Below are positions 45,465-59,081 of a DNA stretch of 64,000 bases, piece by piece. The notes under the pieces are model-generated. The model had not been told where the DNA came from and did not search any database. It saw nothing but the letters and a program-made list of their open reading frames with translations. The position numbers and the translations under genes are program-made. Source of the DNA: Kingdonia uniflora (taxonomy: Eukaryota > Streptophyta > Magnoliopsida > Ranunculales > Circaeasteraceae); contig JACGCM010002114.1 of assembly GCA_014058105.1 (NCBI GenBank), positions 1 through 64,000 of the forward strand. Direction: 5' to 3'. Each line of letters opens with the position of its first letter. The first letter of the stretch is position 1.

Positions 45465-46855
45465 AAGTGATTTTGTGAATCTTATGTTATGTCGGGTTAT
45501 AACGCGACATTCTAGTCAGCCAAAGAGATACAATTATGTCCTCCTAATCAATGACAGTCTTTAAATTACCATTAGTATCTTTTTCATGGTTAAAGTCTTG
45601 AATAGCTTCAATGATCATAAGAACTCCATAAAGACGATATGAGGTCAAAACTGTATAGTCAATTTATAAATGATGCAAATAAAGTGTTTAGTGAATCCCA
45701 TATTAAAAAAAAACAATTATCAGAGCTTTCCTTGAACTAGAAATAAAAATCTCAAAACCCCAAATCGTTGTACTTGAATTTTTTTCTTCTTCAAAATTTA
45801 CCCCTAAGATCATGTAAACTCCATGCACCTGTCACAATCAGTCTATACATCGATTCAAGAAAACCCCTAAAAAAATCCTCGTACTAAAAACCAATAATCG
45901 GTGACTCCCTCGAGTTACAAATCAATACAACAAGAAAAACAACTCCCCAATCCCCAAAACTTTGTGTTTCAGAAGTATCATAATATCAGTATGGCATGTA
46001 AACTCCAGACACATCACATATCACAATTTTGGAGTACAACAATTAGTGGACTGTTAAGTGGTTATGGAAATTTCAATGTGATATGTATGGAGTTAATTGA
46101 TCATTAGTGTATGTTAGTGAGTTTTTTGGAGTACAACAATTTAGGGTTAGGAGACTGTTTTTGTTGCTTTGTTTTTTGACAGGAAAGCTTTGATGGTTTT
46201 CATTCATTATGGGGATTTATTAAAGGGTTTTCATGCATCATATATTGATTGATTACAGGATTTAGATACGATATTTGTAGGTAGTAGTCATGTTAATTGG
46301 GGCAATTATGACTTGTATATTTAATTTTTTGGAATACGACGACTTGGGTTTTTGATATGTTGTTTCTTTTTTTGTAGTTTGGAACGAGCTCTGACTCTTG
46401 TTTTGTAGTTTGAGATTTATGACATTGCAAAAAAAAACCCGATTAACTTCGTGTCATTTTTCATGGATATGAAGTTTGAAACAAGTTTTAGATTCATTAA
46501 GTACGAACATTATACAATGTCATGCTTCTGTTTTTACCAGTGTTATTAATCGCCCTATAACAATCATTACAGTACATATAATGAGTATGATTCCGGAATC
46601 TGTTATTTGCGATGTTTCATGTGGAAGTTGTTGAAGGTTGGTGCTCCAAAACCAGATAGGTTGGTTAAGCCCCAAATGAACCTTGGGACTTGTAATAAAA
46701 TGATAATGTGAATTTTAGAATCTTGTGCAAAGCGATATGAATTTTTTTTTCCTTTTGATAAAGGCAGAATCATATGTAATGTATTTGTTCCTCATTTGGT
46801 TCTTTGTGTTTTCTTTTCCTTTTACATTGCCAGGTTGCTTTTTCTTGGTAAATAA

Positions 46856-47763
<908 letters not shown>

Positions 47764-48700
47764 GGAGCAAATGAAATGCTAGAGAAGATTTATGCTCTAA
47801 GTTCTTCCTGTAAAATTGAGCAGTGTGACTGTGAGTTTAACTATGCGTGGAAACTTGAAGAGCTACACCAGGTGAAATCTTATGTCGAATTAAGAATTTC
47901 AGGTATTTTTTTTTCTTCCAGTAACCACTAGCTACACAAGGTGAAGTCTTATGTCGAATTAAGAATTTCAGGTACTGTTTTTTTTTTTTTTTTTTTCCAG
48001 TAGTGGTTTTAGTTACCTACGTATTATCATGCCGCAAACTTTGTGGTTTTCAATTTCCTAATTGTACTCTTTTTATTACCTTATAAGAAAGGTTCATTCT
48101 TGACGTGTGTTTAGTTTTAACATGTTAATCGTGCATGAAGACTTTTCCAAAGATTTAAAGAAGAAAATGGACAGAACTCAGTAGCATGTGTTGCATACGG
48201 GTTAAGAGTGTTCACTTCAGTTCCTAGGGCCGTCGTGCTAGCAATGTTGTCCAGGGGCAGGGGTGAGGTCGCTCCCTCCAGAGTAAATAGAGAGCTCGAG
48301 AAGCCAAGGAATTAACAGGGAAGGAAAGGCTGACTGGAGTGGTTTCGATGATGTGAATAGAACTTAAATATAAAACTTTACATATCTTATTCTTGAATGA
48401 AACATATCAGAGGGTTTTAATTCAATCATCTACGACGTAATCAAGCAAAAGGTGACTTTGCATTGCTCTTATCCACATGAAAACATTACCATTGTCTTTC
48501 ACACGGTGACCTCCCATAAAAAAACGTTACCATCACCATCTTTTAGATTGGGATTCCGAATACCCGTGTGGGGAACTAAACCCGCGTAGTGAAACGTACT
48601 GTTGACCTTGACTTTTAATTTTTCGAAGTTGCAATGCCATTGATCTATTATTATTTGTATACTTTGAAGAGACGAGGAGACCTCAGAGAGAGAGGTAGTG

Positions 48701-49408
48701 ATGAGCAGACCAAGCTATGCTCTACGCATTCAACACTTCAGCCATGATCATCCTCTAGAACTGATCTTGAATACCCAGCAAGAAAATCTGAACATTCTTT
48801 GTTCAGGGTGCAATCTCAAAGTAAACGGGTCAGTCTACGGCTGCGAAAGCTGCAAATACTTCCTCCATATTGCATGTTCTGAGATGACTGAGATCATTCA
48901 CCTCCAAAGCCATTCTCATCCTCTTTACCTCATGTTATTCCCTCCTTATGATTCTAAAAGGTTTATTTGCAATATCTGCCGTGGTTCGGGATTAAACCAT
49001 TGGGTCTATCGATGTGATACATGTAACTTTGATGCCCATCTCGGTTGTGCAACAGCTCAACAACATCCCCAATCTCCTTATTCAATCCCAAGTTCTAGTC
49101 ATGCACAGTTTATGTTTCAACATCAGCATCAGCATCAGCATCAACATCAACCTCGGATTTTACCATTACCCAGTTATGGTCATACACAATATTATCATCC
49201 TGGAGCTTTTGGACCAGGGAGTGCACCTCATGTGCCTGTTCCAGCACAGAGTAATTTTTTGATGGGAGGTGTCGTTGGACGTTTTCTTGGTGGTGTAGCT
49301 CAACGAGTTGGCGTAAACATCTTAGTCCAAGAAATCTTTGGTGGTGGTGATAATGGTGGAGATTTATTGCCTTTTCTTGATATTGGGGATTCCTCTTCTT
49401 TGGATTGA
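48701..49408 (+). CDS. DC1-domain protein with two DC1 domains
   Basis: A 235-residue, single-exon protein starting MSRPSYALRIQHFSH; the ATG at 48701 is used since the triplet before it is GTG. DC1 domains (Cys/His-rich, C1-like zinc-binding) lie at roughly residues 12-62 (HPLEL, CSGCNLKVNGSVYGCESC, FLHIAC) and 72-125 (HPLYLMLFPPY, CNICRGSGLNHWVYRCDTC, DAHLGCA). The middle DC1 domain present in the two paralogues downstream is absent. A His/Gln-rich linker and a Gly-rich tail (GGVVGRFLGGVAQRVG ... FLDIGDSSSLD) follow. Plant DC1 proteins are often stress- or hormone-responsive, but no reaction is assigned. It sits directly after the ZCCHC10-like gene. Confidence 0.85.
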   Translation: MSRPSYALRIQHFSHDHPLELILNTQQENLNILCSGCNLKVNGSVYGCESCKYFLHIACSEMTEIIHLQSHSHPLYLMLFPPYDSKRFICNICRGSGLNHWVYRCDTCNFDAHLGCATAQQHPQSPYSIPSSSHAQFMFQHQHQHQHQHQPRILPLPSYGHTQYYHPGAFGPGSAPHVPVPAQSNFLMGGVVGRFLGGVAQRVGVNILVQEIFGGGDNGGDLLPFLDIGDSSSLD

Positions 49409-49785
49409 TTTTGCTTGAAAATTGTATTGAGTTTTCTTATTATAGTTGAAGATGATTCAGTATTCCTCAACTTGATATTTAAGTTATTTCGAGGACTTAT
49501 GATATGTCTAAAAGATGAAGACTCAGATTCTTATATGAAATTGAAAACCCAACAGTTAGTACTTTAGGTTCGAGTGTGATGGGATTGTTAACGTGGTTAG
49601 GATGCCTAGGGATGCCAACCTATTTTAGTTGTCCTAAAACTTTTGTTTGAGCCTCTGTCATCGTCGTTGGTGTAAATTCTTTTCCCTTTGGGACCTTTAC
49701 AGTGAATGTTTTGCTTTGAGTGATCCTTCATGCTTTGGGGAGGTTTTTATCTTGGTTCTTGTTTTACTTTTCATATTTGCTTTGA

Positions 49786-50945
<1,160 letters not shown>

Positions 50946-50949
50946 TGAT

Positions 50950-51570
50950 CTTTATAGTTTCTACTGAACTTGTTTACTGAAAACATTGCAATCTTCTAGG
51001 CTGTTGGACTCTGCCTGGTAGAGCCGTACCCTACGACTCTGCGGCATTATCAAACAATAAAATTCACCTCTAAGCCTTGAATAAGCATTTTTGTTAGTCT
51101 TACATCATCATCATTTTCTGCATCATAATCAGCCGCTGTTATATATATCAAGGCAATCCCATGGCCTCCTTTCACTACTAAATGTTTTAGAGTCCTGGGA
51201 CATTTATTTAATGTTCCTGCTAAAACTATAAGCACATATACTGATGTAGTTGTTATATTGAAGGTTTTTTTTAATATCTTAATTAATCTAGGATTATTTC
51301 CAAAAAATAATATTTACAACCTGATTAATTCAAGTATAATCCCTCCAAACTTTTACTTAAAGAAAACACAAATTTCCTGAAAAAATCTATGAACAATTAA
51401 GGATTAATCTTAGTCTCAAGATAAATCCACACTGAATATTTTAGCTAAATCTTATCTAGATATTGCAAAAATCCAATTCAATCGAGATTAAACGAGGTTA
51501 AATATATTGTTGGGTCATAAGGCCTTAAGTAAAAATAAAGATAATTTTTAATATTGTATGTTGATTCGAG
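50950..51570. other. Intergenic, AT-rich
   Basis: No gene is supported. A 61-codon minus-strand frame at 51050-51235 has no recognisable domain. Confidence 0.5.
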
Positions 51571-51573
51571 AGT

Positions 51574-51914
51574 CATACCCATCTATTTGGATATTCAGAC
51601 CCATATGCCCAAACATACGACTATGGTTATGGGTATGGTTATGCACACTATCAGGGGTATGGGTATCTGCCCGAGCAGGCATATGATGCTTCTGACCCTA
51701 TAAGATTTGATAGCTCCCAAAGAAACATAACAGTATTGGGTTGTCCACCGCTCAGAATTCTTCAGTACGTTCCGCAGGTAGTGTATAAGGAATACATATG
51801 TCAGTCCATGCATAGGTACGAGGGGACAAACGTGATAAGGCTCAATATGCTGCTCATATTGAAGATCAAGATGACAGATATTGAAGAACAAGTAGCGCAC
51901 TCCAATTATTATTA
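51574..51914 (+). pseudogene. Tyr/Gly-rich coding-like fragment
   Basis: A plus-strand open frame without an ATG reads FGYSDPYAQTYDYGYGYGYA then HYQGYGYLPEQAYDASDP, and continues open to a TAA near 51914. The Tyr/Gly repeat resembles low-complexity tails of plant RNA-binding proteins. I cannot name the family. It could be the 3' piece of a broken gene lying between the two copies of the duplication. Confidence 0.3.
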
Positions 51915-52361
51915 ACTTTTCAACTTGTGTAACAAATAATTTTAATTGTAATATAAATATTTTAAGTCTTTTAATTTTATTATTTTCTTTTAAAGAACAT
52001 CCACATATTAGCAATTTACTGTTTTTCATTAACCTACAATCAATTTATAAATAATTGCGATTAATTATATGATTAAACTCGACTAATTCAAGGAAAAAGT
52101 AAGAAAAAACAAACTATAATCTTCGATCTTTACTTAATTTTGTTTTTTTAAATGATCAATAAAAAAAACCTTTGGTTATATTCTGGTGGTCTAGTGTATA
52201 TAATTTAGTGGTCTAGTGTCTTTAAATTAGCTTACAAATGATACCATATGTAATTGACTTCGTATTTTAGTCTCAAAAGTCATCGCTCCATGTTTGTTGA
52301 TAATCTTTGGTTTGCATATGTACCAAGAGAAGTTGCGTGTGTTTGGTAGAGAAAAAGAGAG

Positions 52362-53522
52362 ATGGAGATGGGAAAGCAAAGCTACCCTCCACATTTTCAA
52401 CACTTCAGCCATGCTCACCCTCTAGAGCTCTCAAACTTCCAACAAGTACCAAACTTTCTATGCTCAGGGTGCAAGCTCGAAGCAACCGGATTGATCTACT
52501 ACTGCAAATACTGCACTTATGCCCTCCATGTCGCTTGCTCTCAAATGCCTCAACACATCAACCACCCTGCGCATACTCAACACCCCCTCACCCTCCTCCC
52601 CACCCCTTCTTACCCGGGAGGCATATTCAACTGTGATGCCTGCGGTCAGAAAGACAACACTGGGTTCTCCTACAGCTGTAGTTGCTGTAACGTTGACATC
52701 CATATTTTATGTGCTACATCTCCTCTCTCAGTTAACCATCAAACTCATCCTCATCCTCTAAACCTCAGTTTATTCCCTCCTTATGAAAAAAAATGTTTCT
52801 CTTGTGATATATGTAAGGAACCGGGATTGAACCATTGGCTTTATCGATGTAACTTGTGCACATTTGACGCTCATCTAAGTTGTGCAACAGCTCAACATCA
52901 ACACCAACATCAACCGCTTCTACAACCTCAGCAGATCCAATTTGAGAAACCTCAGCTTCAGTCTCAGTCTCAGCCTCAGCAGTTTTTCCCACAAGTGTAT
53001 CCTCCAGGAGCTCAAGTGACAGGGATTTGTACCGACCTTCAGCAGGTTCCCCCACAGTATCAGTCACAACAAGTATATCCTCCTGGAGCTACAGTGGCAG
53101 GGATTTGTGCCAGTCCTCAGCAGGTTCCCTTACAGTATCAGTCACAAGTATATCCACTTGGAACTGCAGTGGCAGGAATTTGTGCCGGCCCTCAGCAGGT
53201 TCCCTTACAGTATCAGTCACAACAAGTATATCCTCCTAGAGCTGCAGTGGCAGGGATTTGTGCCGGTCCTCAGCTGGTTCCCCTACAGTATCAATCACCA
53301 CATGTATATCCTCCTGGAGCTGTAGTGACAGGGGTTTGTGCCGGCCCTCAGCAGTTTCCCCCACAATATCAGTCACCACAAGTATATCCTCCTGGAGCTG
53401 TGGTGGAAGGGATTTATGCAGGCCCTCATCAGCCCACGCGGTCGGTGAGTAGTAACTCTATGATCAGTAGTCGTAACGTTAAATCGATTATGAAAATCGG
53501 GTCTATGCTACTAGGTGGTTAA
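52362..53522 (+). CDS. DC1-domain protein with three DC1 domains and a tandem-repeat tail
   Basis: A 386-residue single-exon protein. The start MEMGKQ at 52362 has a second ATG two codons on (52368) that matches the start of the paralogue at 61369. Three DC1 domains occupy about residues 13-62 (CSGCKLEATGLIYYCKYC), 67-120 (CDACGQKDNTGFSYSCSCC) and 127-180 (CDICKEPGLNHWLYRCNLC), each with flanking His residues. A Gln/His-rich linker follows. Residues about 211-359 are six units of 25-26 residues of the form QVYPPGAxVAGICAGPQQVP. The short tail is basic. Zinc binding is expected from the family; the function of the repeat is unknown. It ends 116 bp before a Ty1/copia LTR. Confidence 0.88.
   Translation: MEMGKQSYPPHFQHFSHAHPLELSNFQQVPNFLCSGCKLEATGLIYYCKYCTYALHVACSQMPQHINHPAHTQHPLTLLPTPSYPGGIFNCDACGQKDNTGFSYSCSCCNVDIHILCATSPLSVNHQTHPHPLNLSLFPPYEKKCFSCDICKEPGLNHWLYRCNLCTFDAHLSCATAQHQHQHQPLLQPQQIQFEKPQLQSQSQPQQFFPQVYPPGAQVTGICTDLQQVPPQYQSQQVYPPGATVAGICASPQQVPLQYQSQVYPLGTAVAGICAGPQQVPLQYQSQQVYPPRAAVAGICAGPQLVPLQYQSPHVYPPGAVVTGVCAGPQQFPPQYQSPQVYPPGAVVEGIYAGPHQPTRSVSSNSMISSRNVKSIMKIGSMLLGG
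52992..53438 (+). repeat. Six-unit coding tandem repeat (75-78 bp units)
   Basis: Units start at each TATCCTCC(T/A)GGAGCT and are separated by CAGTATCAGTCACAA-type joints. The first and last units are the most diverged, and the inner ones are nearly alike. All units keep the reading frame. Confidence 0.9.
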
Positions 53523-53638
53523 TTGTATTTGGAGAATTTATTCCTGCCCCATTTGTTCCATCTGAATATTCCAATGATATCAAACTCTTTGTATTTGTTT
53601 TCCTTTTTTAGGTTTAGTGTTCTTGTGTAACTTATTTT

Positions 53639-54100
53639 TGTTGAGCTAACCAAACACCAAATTGATTCGATTAATGATGAACAAACTAAACAAAAAAACA
53701 CAATCAAATGAGAATTCACAATTTATCGTGGTTTGGCAAATTGCCTACGCCTACACACTAATAGAGAGAGTTTTATTTGATGATTCGAGGTTACAATCAC
53801 TCACCAACCAAATTGAGGTCTATCAAGATTTTCTTTCTTGCGTTGCAACTTATTAAAAACCTAACAATAACAATAGATATAGAAGAAGAGTTCCTAAAAT
53901 CGGATCCCCGTATCATGAGGCAAAACTAACCATGCACCTCCAAGTATTTGAATCTGGATGCAATCTGGATGCCATCCGAATCATAAGGCCATCCGGATTG
54001 CATATGGATCTTACTGGCCTCTTTATCAACAAAGTTAGGATGGAAATTCGGATTTGCTTATTACCTGACTTCCATCTAGATTCTTCTTTTATACCCGACA
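53639..54100 (-). repeat. 3' LTR of the copia element
   Basis: It begins TGTTGAGC and ends CCCGACA on the plus strand. It aligns along its length with 58145-58567, sharing for example GATGAACAAACTAAACAAA and GATTCGAGGTTACAATCACT. It carries an extra ~40 bp relative to the other copy. Confidence 0.88.
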
Positions 54101-57100
54101 ATTCTCTACCTCGGTGAAGATTTCTTCAAATCTGAGCTGAATTTCACTAACCAAACAAATCGAACCCTTTTTTACAAATGTTCTCAAGGACCCAAAAAAT
54201 AAACGTCCCAAATGACCAAATCAACCTGGTTATCATTCGGGTGAATATTCTTCAACCAATTTCACCTTCTTCAAGTACATCTCTGACAAAATGATAACGT
54301 ACACCAATGTGTTTTGTGCATTGATGATGAATTTGATTTTTTGCCCAAAAGATAGCACTCTGACTATCACAAAACACATCAAGATGCTCTATCTTGATGC
54401 CCAAATAATGCAAAAAAAACCTTTCATCCAAATGGACTCTTTAATCGCTTCAGTAACCGCTATATACTATGATTTTGTAGTAAATAAAGCCACCGTAGAC
54501 TGTAGCGTAGATCTCCAACTAACCAGTCCTCCACCTAATATAAAATATACCTTGTAGTAGATCGTAATTTATCCAAATCACCCATATAATCAGAATCCAC
54601 ATAACCCACACAAAACTGATCAATCGAATCCTGTATAGGAAATTCTAAACCAATATCCACAGTACCTTTGATATACCGTAGAATCCGTTTCACTGCTCGC
54701 CAATGATCTCTTCCCGGATCATGCATATAAAATATCTGGCCGTGTACATACCATTGCATATATCAAGTTACCAACTGCGCTAACATAAGAAACTTGACTC
54801 ATATAATCACGTTCCTCATCGATTTTTGGAGATATAGTAGCTTTAAGCTTAAAATGAGGGGCAAGGGGTGTTCTTACAGGTTTTTTGTTCCCATCAATAC
54901 CAAATCTCTGAAGTATATCCTCATGTACGTCGTCTGAGAAAGACGCACCGTTCCCTTATATTTATCTCTATGAATCTTCATACTAAGAATCTTATTCGCG
55001 CCACCCAGATCTTTCATTTCAAATTCTTCAGCCATTTGTTTCTTTAACTTATCAATCTCACTTTTATGCTTACATGCAATAATCATATCATCCTCATCCA
55101 AAACCAAGTAAATAAAAGACCCGTCACGTAGCTTGTGTAAGTAGACACAGTGGTCATAATGACTACGTTTGTACTTCTGCTCAATCATAAACTGATCAAA
55201 TCGTTTGCAGCATTGTATTGGAGACTGCATCAACCGTACAACGATCTCTTCAATTTACATACATAATCTTCATTTCCAACAACTTTAAACCCATTAGCCT
55301 AAGTCATATAAATCTCTTCTTTCAAATTCCTATATAAGAATGTCGTCTTTATATCGAGTTATTGTAACTTCAAGTCAAATTGTGCTACCAAGGCCAAAAG
55401 AATACGAATGGATGAGTATTTTACCAATGGAGAAAAAAATTCATTATAATCAATCCCCTCATTTTGAGCATAACCTTTGGCTACGAGTCTTGCCTTAAAA
55501 ATATATATCATCATTTTAAGATCCTTGCTTTCTTTGTGTAGACCACTTATAACCAATCGCCTTCTTTCCCTTAAGCAACTTCAAAAGTTCCCAAGATACG
55601 TTCTTAAGAAGAGAATACATTTTTTCCTTCATTGCTCCCTCTCATTTGTTAGCTTCAAAACCATAAATAACTCTTTTATAAGTGGAAGGAACATCTTCTT
55701 CAACGATTAGTAGTGCGTAGGCTACCATGGCCTTCGCCTTTGGAAGTACCGTGTCATTTGTAAGCTATCCTGGCTTACTTGCATTCCTTGGTGGTTTACT
55801 AGTTGCAATTGACTCCACAATCGGAGTCTCCTCATCTGCACTACCAAATGCTATACTTTCATCTGCGTCTTCATCATCTGGAACATGAGCTAACGACTCA
55901 TCAACTGTTATCACACTGGTAGATGACACCGCTTTTGGTATATAACTATTTGGATCATGTAAAGATGCATCAATCTCCACCCACTGCAAAATCTCGCTTG
56001 TCTTATTCTCTTTGTACTCAGAGACATGTGATTTCATCATAGAAGTCTCATCAAAAGTGAGATCCATGCTAAGAATAATTTAATGGTCTTTCGTATTCCA
56101 TAAAAATGGTTTTCCTTGCTCGAGGATCCAACTTACTATATTTGACATGATAGTATGGTGAACACCTAAAAATACGAATAATATTATAATTTGTAGCAGG
56201 TTCTCCCAACCAAGCTTCTATTGGTGTTTTACCTTCAATTGCAGCCGAATGTAACTTATTAACGAGGTAGCATGTATATGTCAAAATCTCAGCCCAAAAC
56301 GCTTTGCCTAACCCAAAATTAGACAACATACATCGTACCTTCTCCAACAAAGTACGATTCATGCGCTCTGCCACCCCATTTTGTTGCGGTGTTTCCCTAA
56401 CGATGAAATTTTTCACAATTTCCTCATCCTGATATACTTGAAAGAACAAATTACTTGCAACTCTCCACCATTATCTGAACGGAGCAATTTTATATTACTG
56501 CCAATTTAAGTTTCTATCAACCTTTTCCACCTCATGAATATTTATAGAACTTCATCATTTATTCTCAGGGTATATACCCACATATGCCTAGAAAAATCAT
56601 AAACAAACGATACAAAATAATTTTTATCTTCAAGTGATACATTCTTGGAGGGTTCTCATACATCTGAATGAACATAGTCAAGGATTTCACGAATTTGATG
56701 GATTGTCATGGCAAACTTCACCCTTGTTTGCTTGCCCAGAACACAATACTCACAAAAATTTAACTTGCACACCATAACACATTTTAATAACTATTGATTC
56801 GCAAGAACTCTCAAGGAATTCTTACCCGTATAAGCTAAACGCATATGTCATAGTCGAGTAGTATCTCTGGAAGTAGTCTCCGCACTTCCCGCAATAGCAA
56901 CATCCCCAAAAATAGCCGTACCATATAAATGATACAAGTTGTTACTTCTTTGACCCTTAAAAACCTTCTGAACCCCATTTTCAGACACAACCCTGTAGCC
57001 TTTCGCTTCAAGTAAACCAGTTGAGGTAATATTCTTCTTCATAGTCGAAATATGCCGAACCTCTTCAATTTCTTGAACCAAACCATTATGCAACTTAAGA

Positions 57101-58030
57101 CGAATAATACATATCCTCATTATGCGACAAGAATAATCATTTCCCATTAACCCAACTCTACCTTCTATCCTTTTAAAACTAGAAAAATAACCCATTTCGG
57201 GACAAATATGATAGGTAGCACCTCCATTATCCATTTTTTGGAATCAACAATGCATGCACTTGATGATATGGTTAAAGAAAAGTTAGAATCATTACCATCA
57301 TTTACCTTACGGTTTTGAGCAACATTCACTGAAGAGTTAACTTTTCCAAATGTCTTCCTCTTTAGAAGAACAGGGCGCTCATTCTTCCAATGTCCCGTTT
57401 CATGATAGGTTGCACATTTATCGCTACCTAAATTATTGTAGTTAACACCGCGATCTCTCGACTTCAATCGAGAGTTGTTACCACTAGACTTTTTTTGTAG
57501 ACCTCCATCTTGCCATCAACACCTCAAACGTTGACTGAACAGACTCACGTTTATCCTTCTTTTTTGTCCTAATCACCAACAACCTCTTCTAGATTCGCTA
57601 AGTTGGCAAGTAACTTGGTAAAATTGTTTAAATGCTTCGGCATAGAAATCCCTTGTCTTATAGTGAAGCGGTAAAGCTTCATCTTCGAATGGAGTCAATT
57701 TTGGATGGTCTTCATCAAATACTTCTTAAGAATCCTCCAAATCTCTTTCGCTGAGGTTTCATTCATCACAAGGTACTTTATGTCTTGAGCTAGGCATGAC
57801 CTAATTTGACCATATGCCCGTTTGTTCATCTTTTTCAAACACTCTCTTCAATCTCCTCAAGTTTGTTTTCCAACACCTCGTCAAAATCTTGTTGACTAAG
57901 TGCATCAATAACTTCGCATCTCCACATGCCAAAGTTCTTTGTGCAATTGAATTTCTCAACTTCAATTTTGGCATTGTTAATCATAACCATTGTGTTTAGG
58001 CGTCGTTGATGAACTTGGTTCATCTTCTAC
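54101..58030 (-). pseudogene. Copia gag-pol remnant
   Basis: On the minus strand, gag begins near 58023 (VEKFNCTKNFGMWRCEVIDA) and its knuckle is degenerate (CATYHETGHWKNERP, about 57400). Protease-like sequence and the GAG-pre-integrase region lie at 56848-57234. The integrase core end (ETPQQNGVAERMNRTLLEKV) is near 56390. RT pieces lie at 54874-55556 ([20 protein letters not shown]; the catalytic loop reads DEDDMI instead of VDDM). RNase H is at 54535-54759. Stops and shifts separate every block, so it is inactive. Confidence 0.85.
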
Positions 58031-58144
58031 CATTGTTCCCCCAATTTTCATATACTAATCAAATTAAAAACAAAGGTAATTCGAGATAAGACGTTACCTT
58101 AAATTACGAGAACCACCGAGGATAAACCTCGCTATTATACCAAA

Positions 58145-58567
58145 TGTTGAGCCACACAGCATAATCAATTACCAAATCGATTCAATTAGCGATGAACAAA
58201 CTAAACAAAGAAACACAATCAAACGAGAACACACAATTTATCGTGGTTCAGCAAATTATCTACGTCGACACCAATAGAGAAAGAAAGAGATAGAGTTTTA
58301 TTCAATGATTCGAGGTTACAATCACTCACTAACCAAATTGAGGCCTCTCAGGATTTTCTCTCTTGCTTTGTAATTAATTCAAAACCTAACAATAGATATA
58401 GGGGAGAGTTCCTAAAATCGGATCCCCGTATCACGAGGCAAAGTCAACCATGCACCTCTAAGTATTTGCATCCGGATTGCATCCGGATCTTACTAACAAA
58501 GTTAGGATAGAAATCCGGATTTGCTTATCATACGACTTTCATCTGAATTCCTCCTTTATACCCGACC
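58145..58567 (-). repeat. 5' LTR of the copia element
   Basis: The plus-strand copy runs from TGTTGAGCC to CCCGACC. Substitutions and indels relative to 53639-54100 are scattered, indicating an old insertion. Confidence 0.88.
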
Positions 58568-58572
58568 GTTTT

Positions 58573-59065
58573 ATCTTCCTGTGCTTCGCACGATTTACCA
58601 CAAGAAATATGAATCGAGTTTGTCGCTTTAGGATAATTTTTTAAGCACTGTATTATTTTCAGGTGAACATAAATCTCGAGACATAATTAAGAATTAGGTG
58701 AATATCTCGGGAAAAAAAAACAAATTTGCTTTCATGCTTAATTATCATGCCGATTATATTCAAGTGACATGTTAAACACCCATCAAACAATATGTAATTT
58801 GTACAAATCAATATTTCTTATACAATAATGCTATAGATAACAAAGCAACAAAACATGTAAAACACCATTCCGCAGGCCTTCAACCCTTTGTGTCTTTGAT
58901 GTTAAAGCCATGTTCAAGGTGCATATGTCATATTGAAGTTGCAGTAGATTCCACCCCATGAAAGTGCTAATATTACCCTAATTCTTCAATACTACAATTT
59001 TGATATTTAGAGAGAAATAATTAAGAGAGAGATGTTATGCCAAGATATGGAAGGGGGGAAGAGTG
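58573..59065. other. Intergenic
   Basis: AT-rich DNA between the copia element and the truncated LINE. I see no gene or repeat structure. Confidence 0.5.
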
Positions 59066-59081
59066 TGTGCAAGAATAGTTT

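Larger units (their letters stand above)
53639..58567 (-). mobile_element. Degenerate Ty1/copia retrotransposon
   Basis: A 4.9-kb minus-strand element with two LTRs and gag, protease, integrase, RT and RNase H in Ty1/copia order. The flanks ATTTT (53634-53638) and GTTTT (58568-58572) are a near-match 5-bp target-site duplication. A TTTGGTATAATAGC sequence next to the 5' LTR resembles the initiator tRNA-Met primer site. It lies between DC1 genes two and three. Confidence 0.88.

Noticed and set aside
51595..52029. 144-codon minus-strand open frame
   Set aside because: It is antisense to the Tyr/Gly-rich frame and is Ile/Leu-rich from AT bias; no domain was recognised.
52464..53067. Minus-strand frames opposite the second DC1 gene
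   Set aside because: They mirror the tandem-repeat and Cys-rich codons of the DC1 gene and have no independent support.
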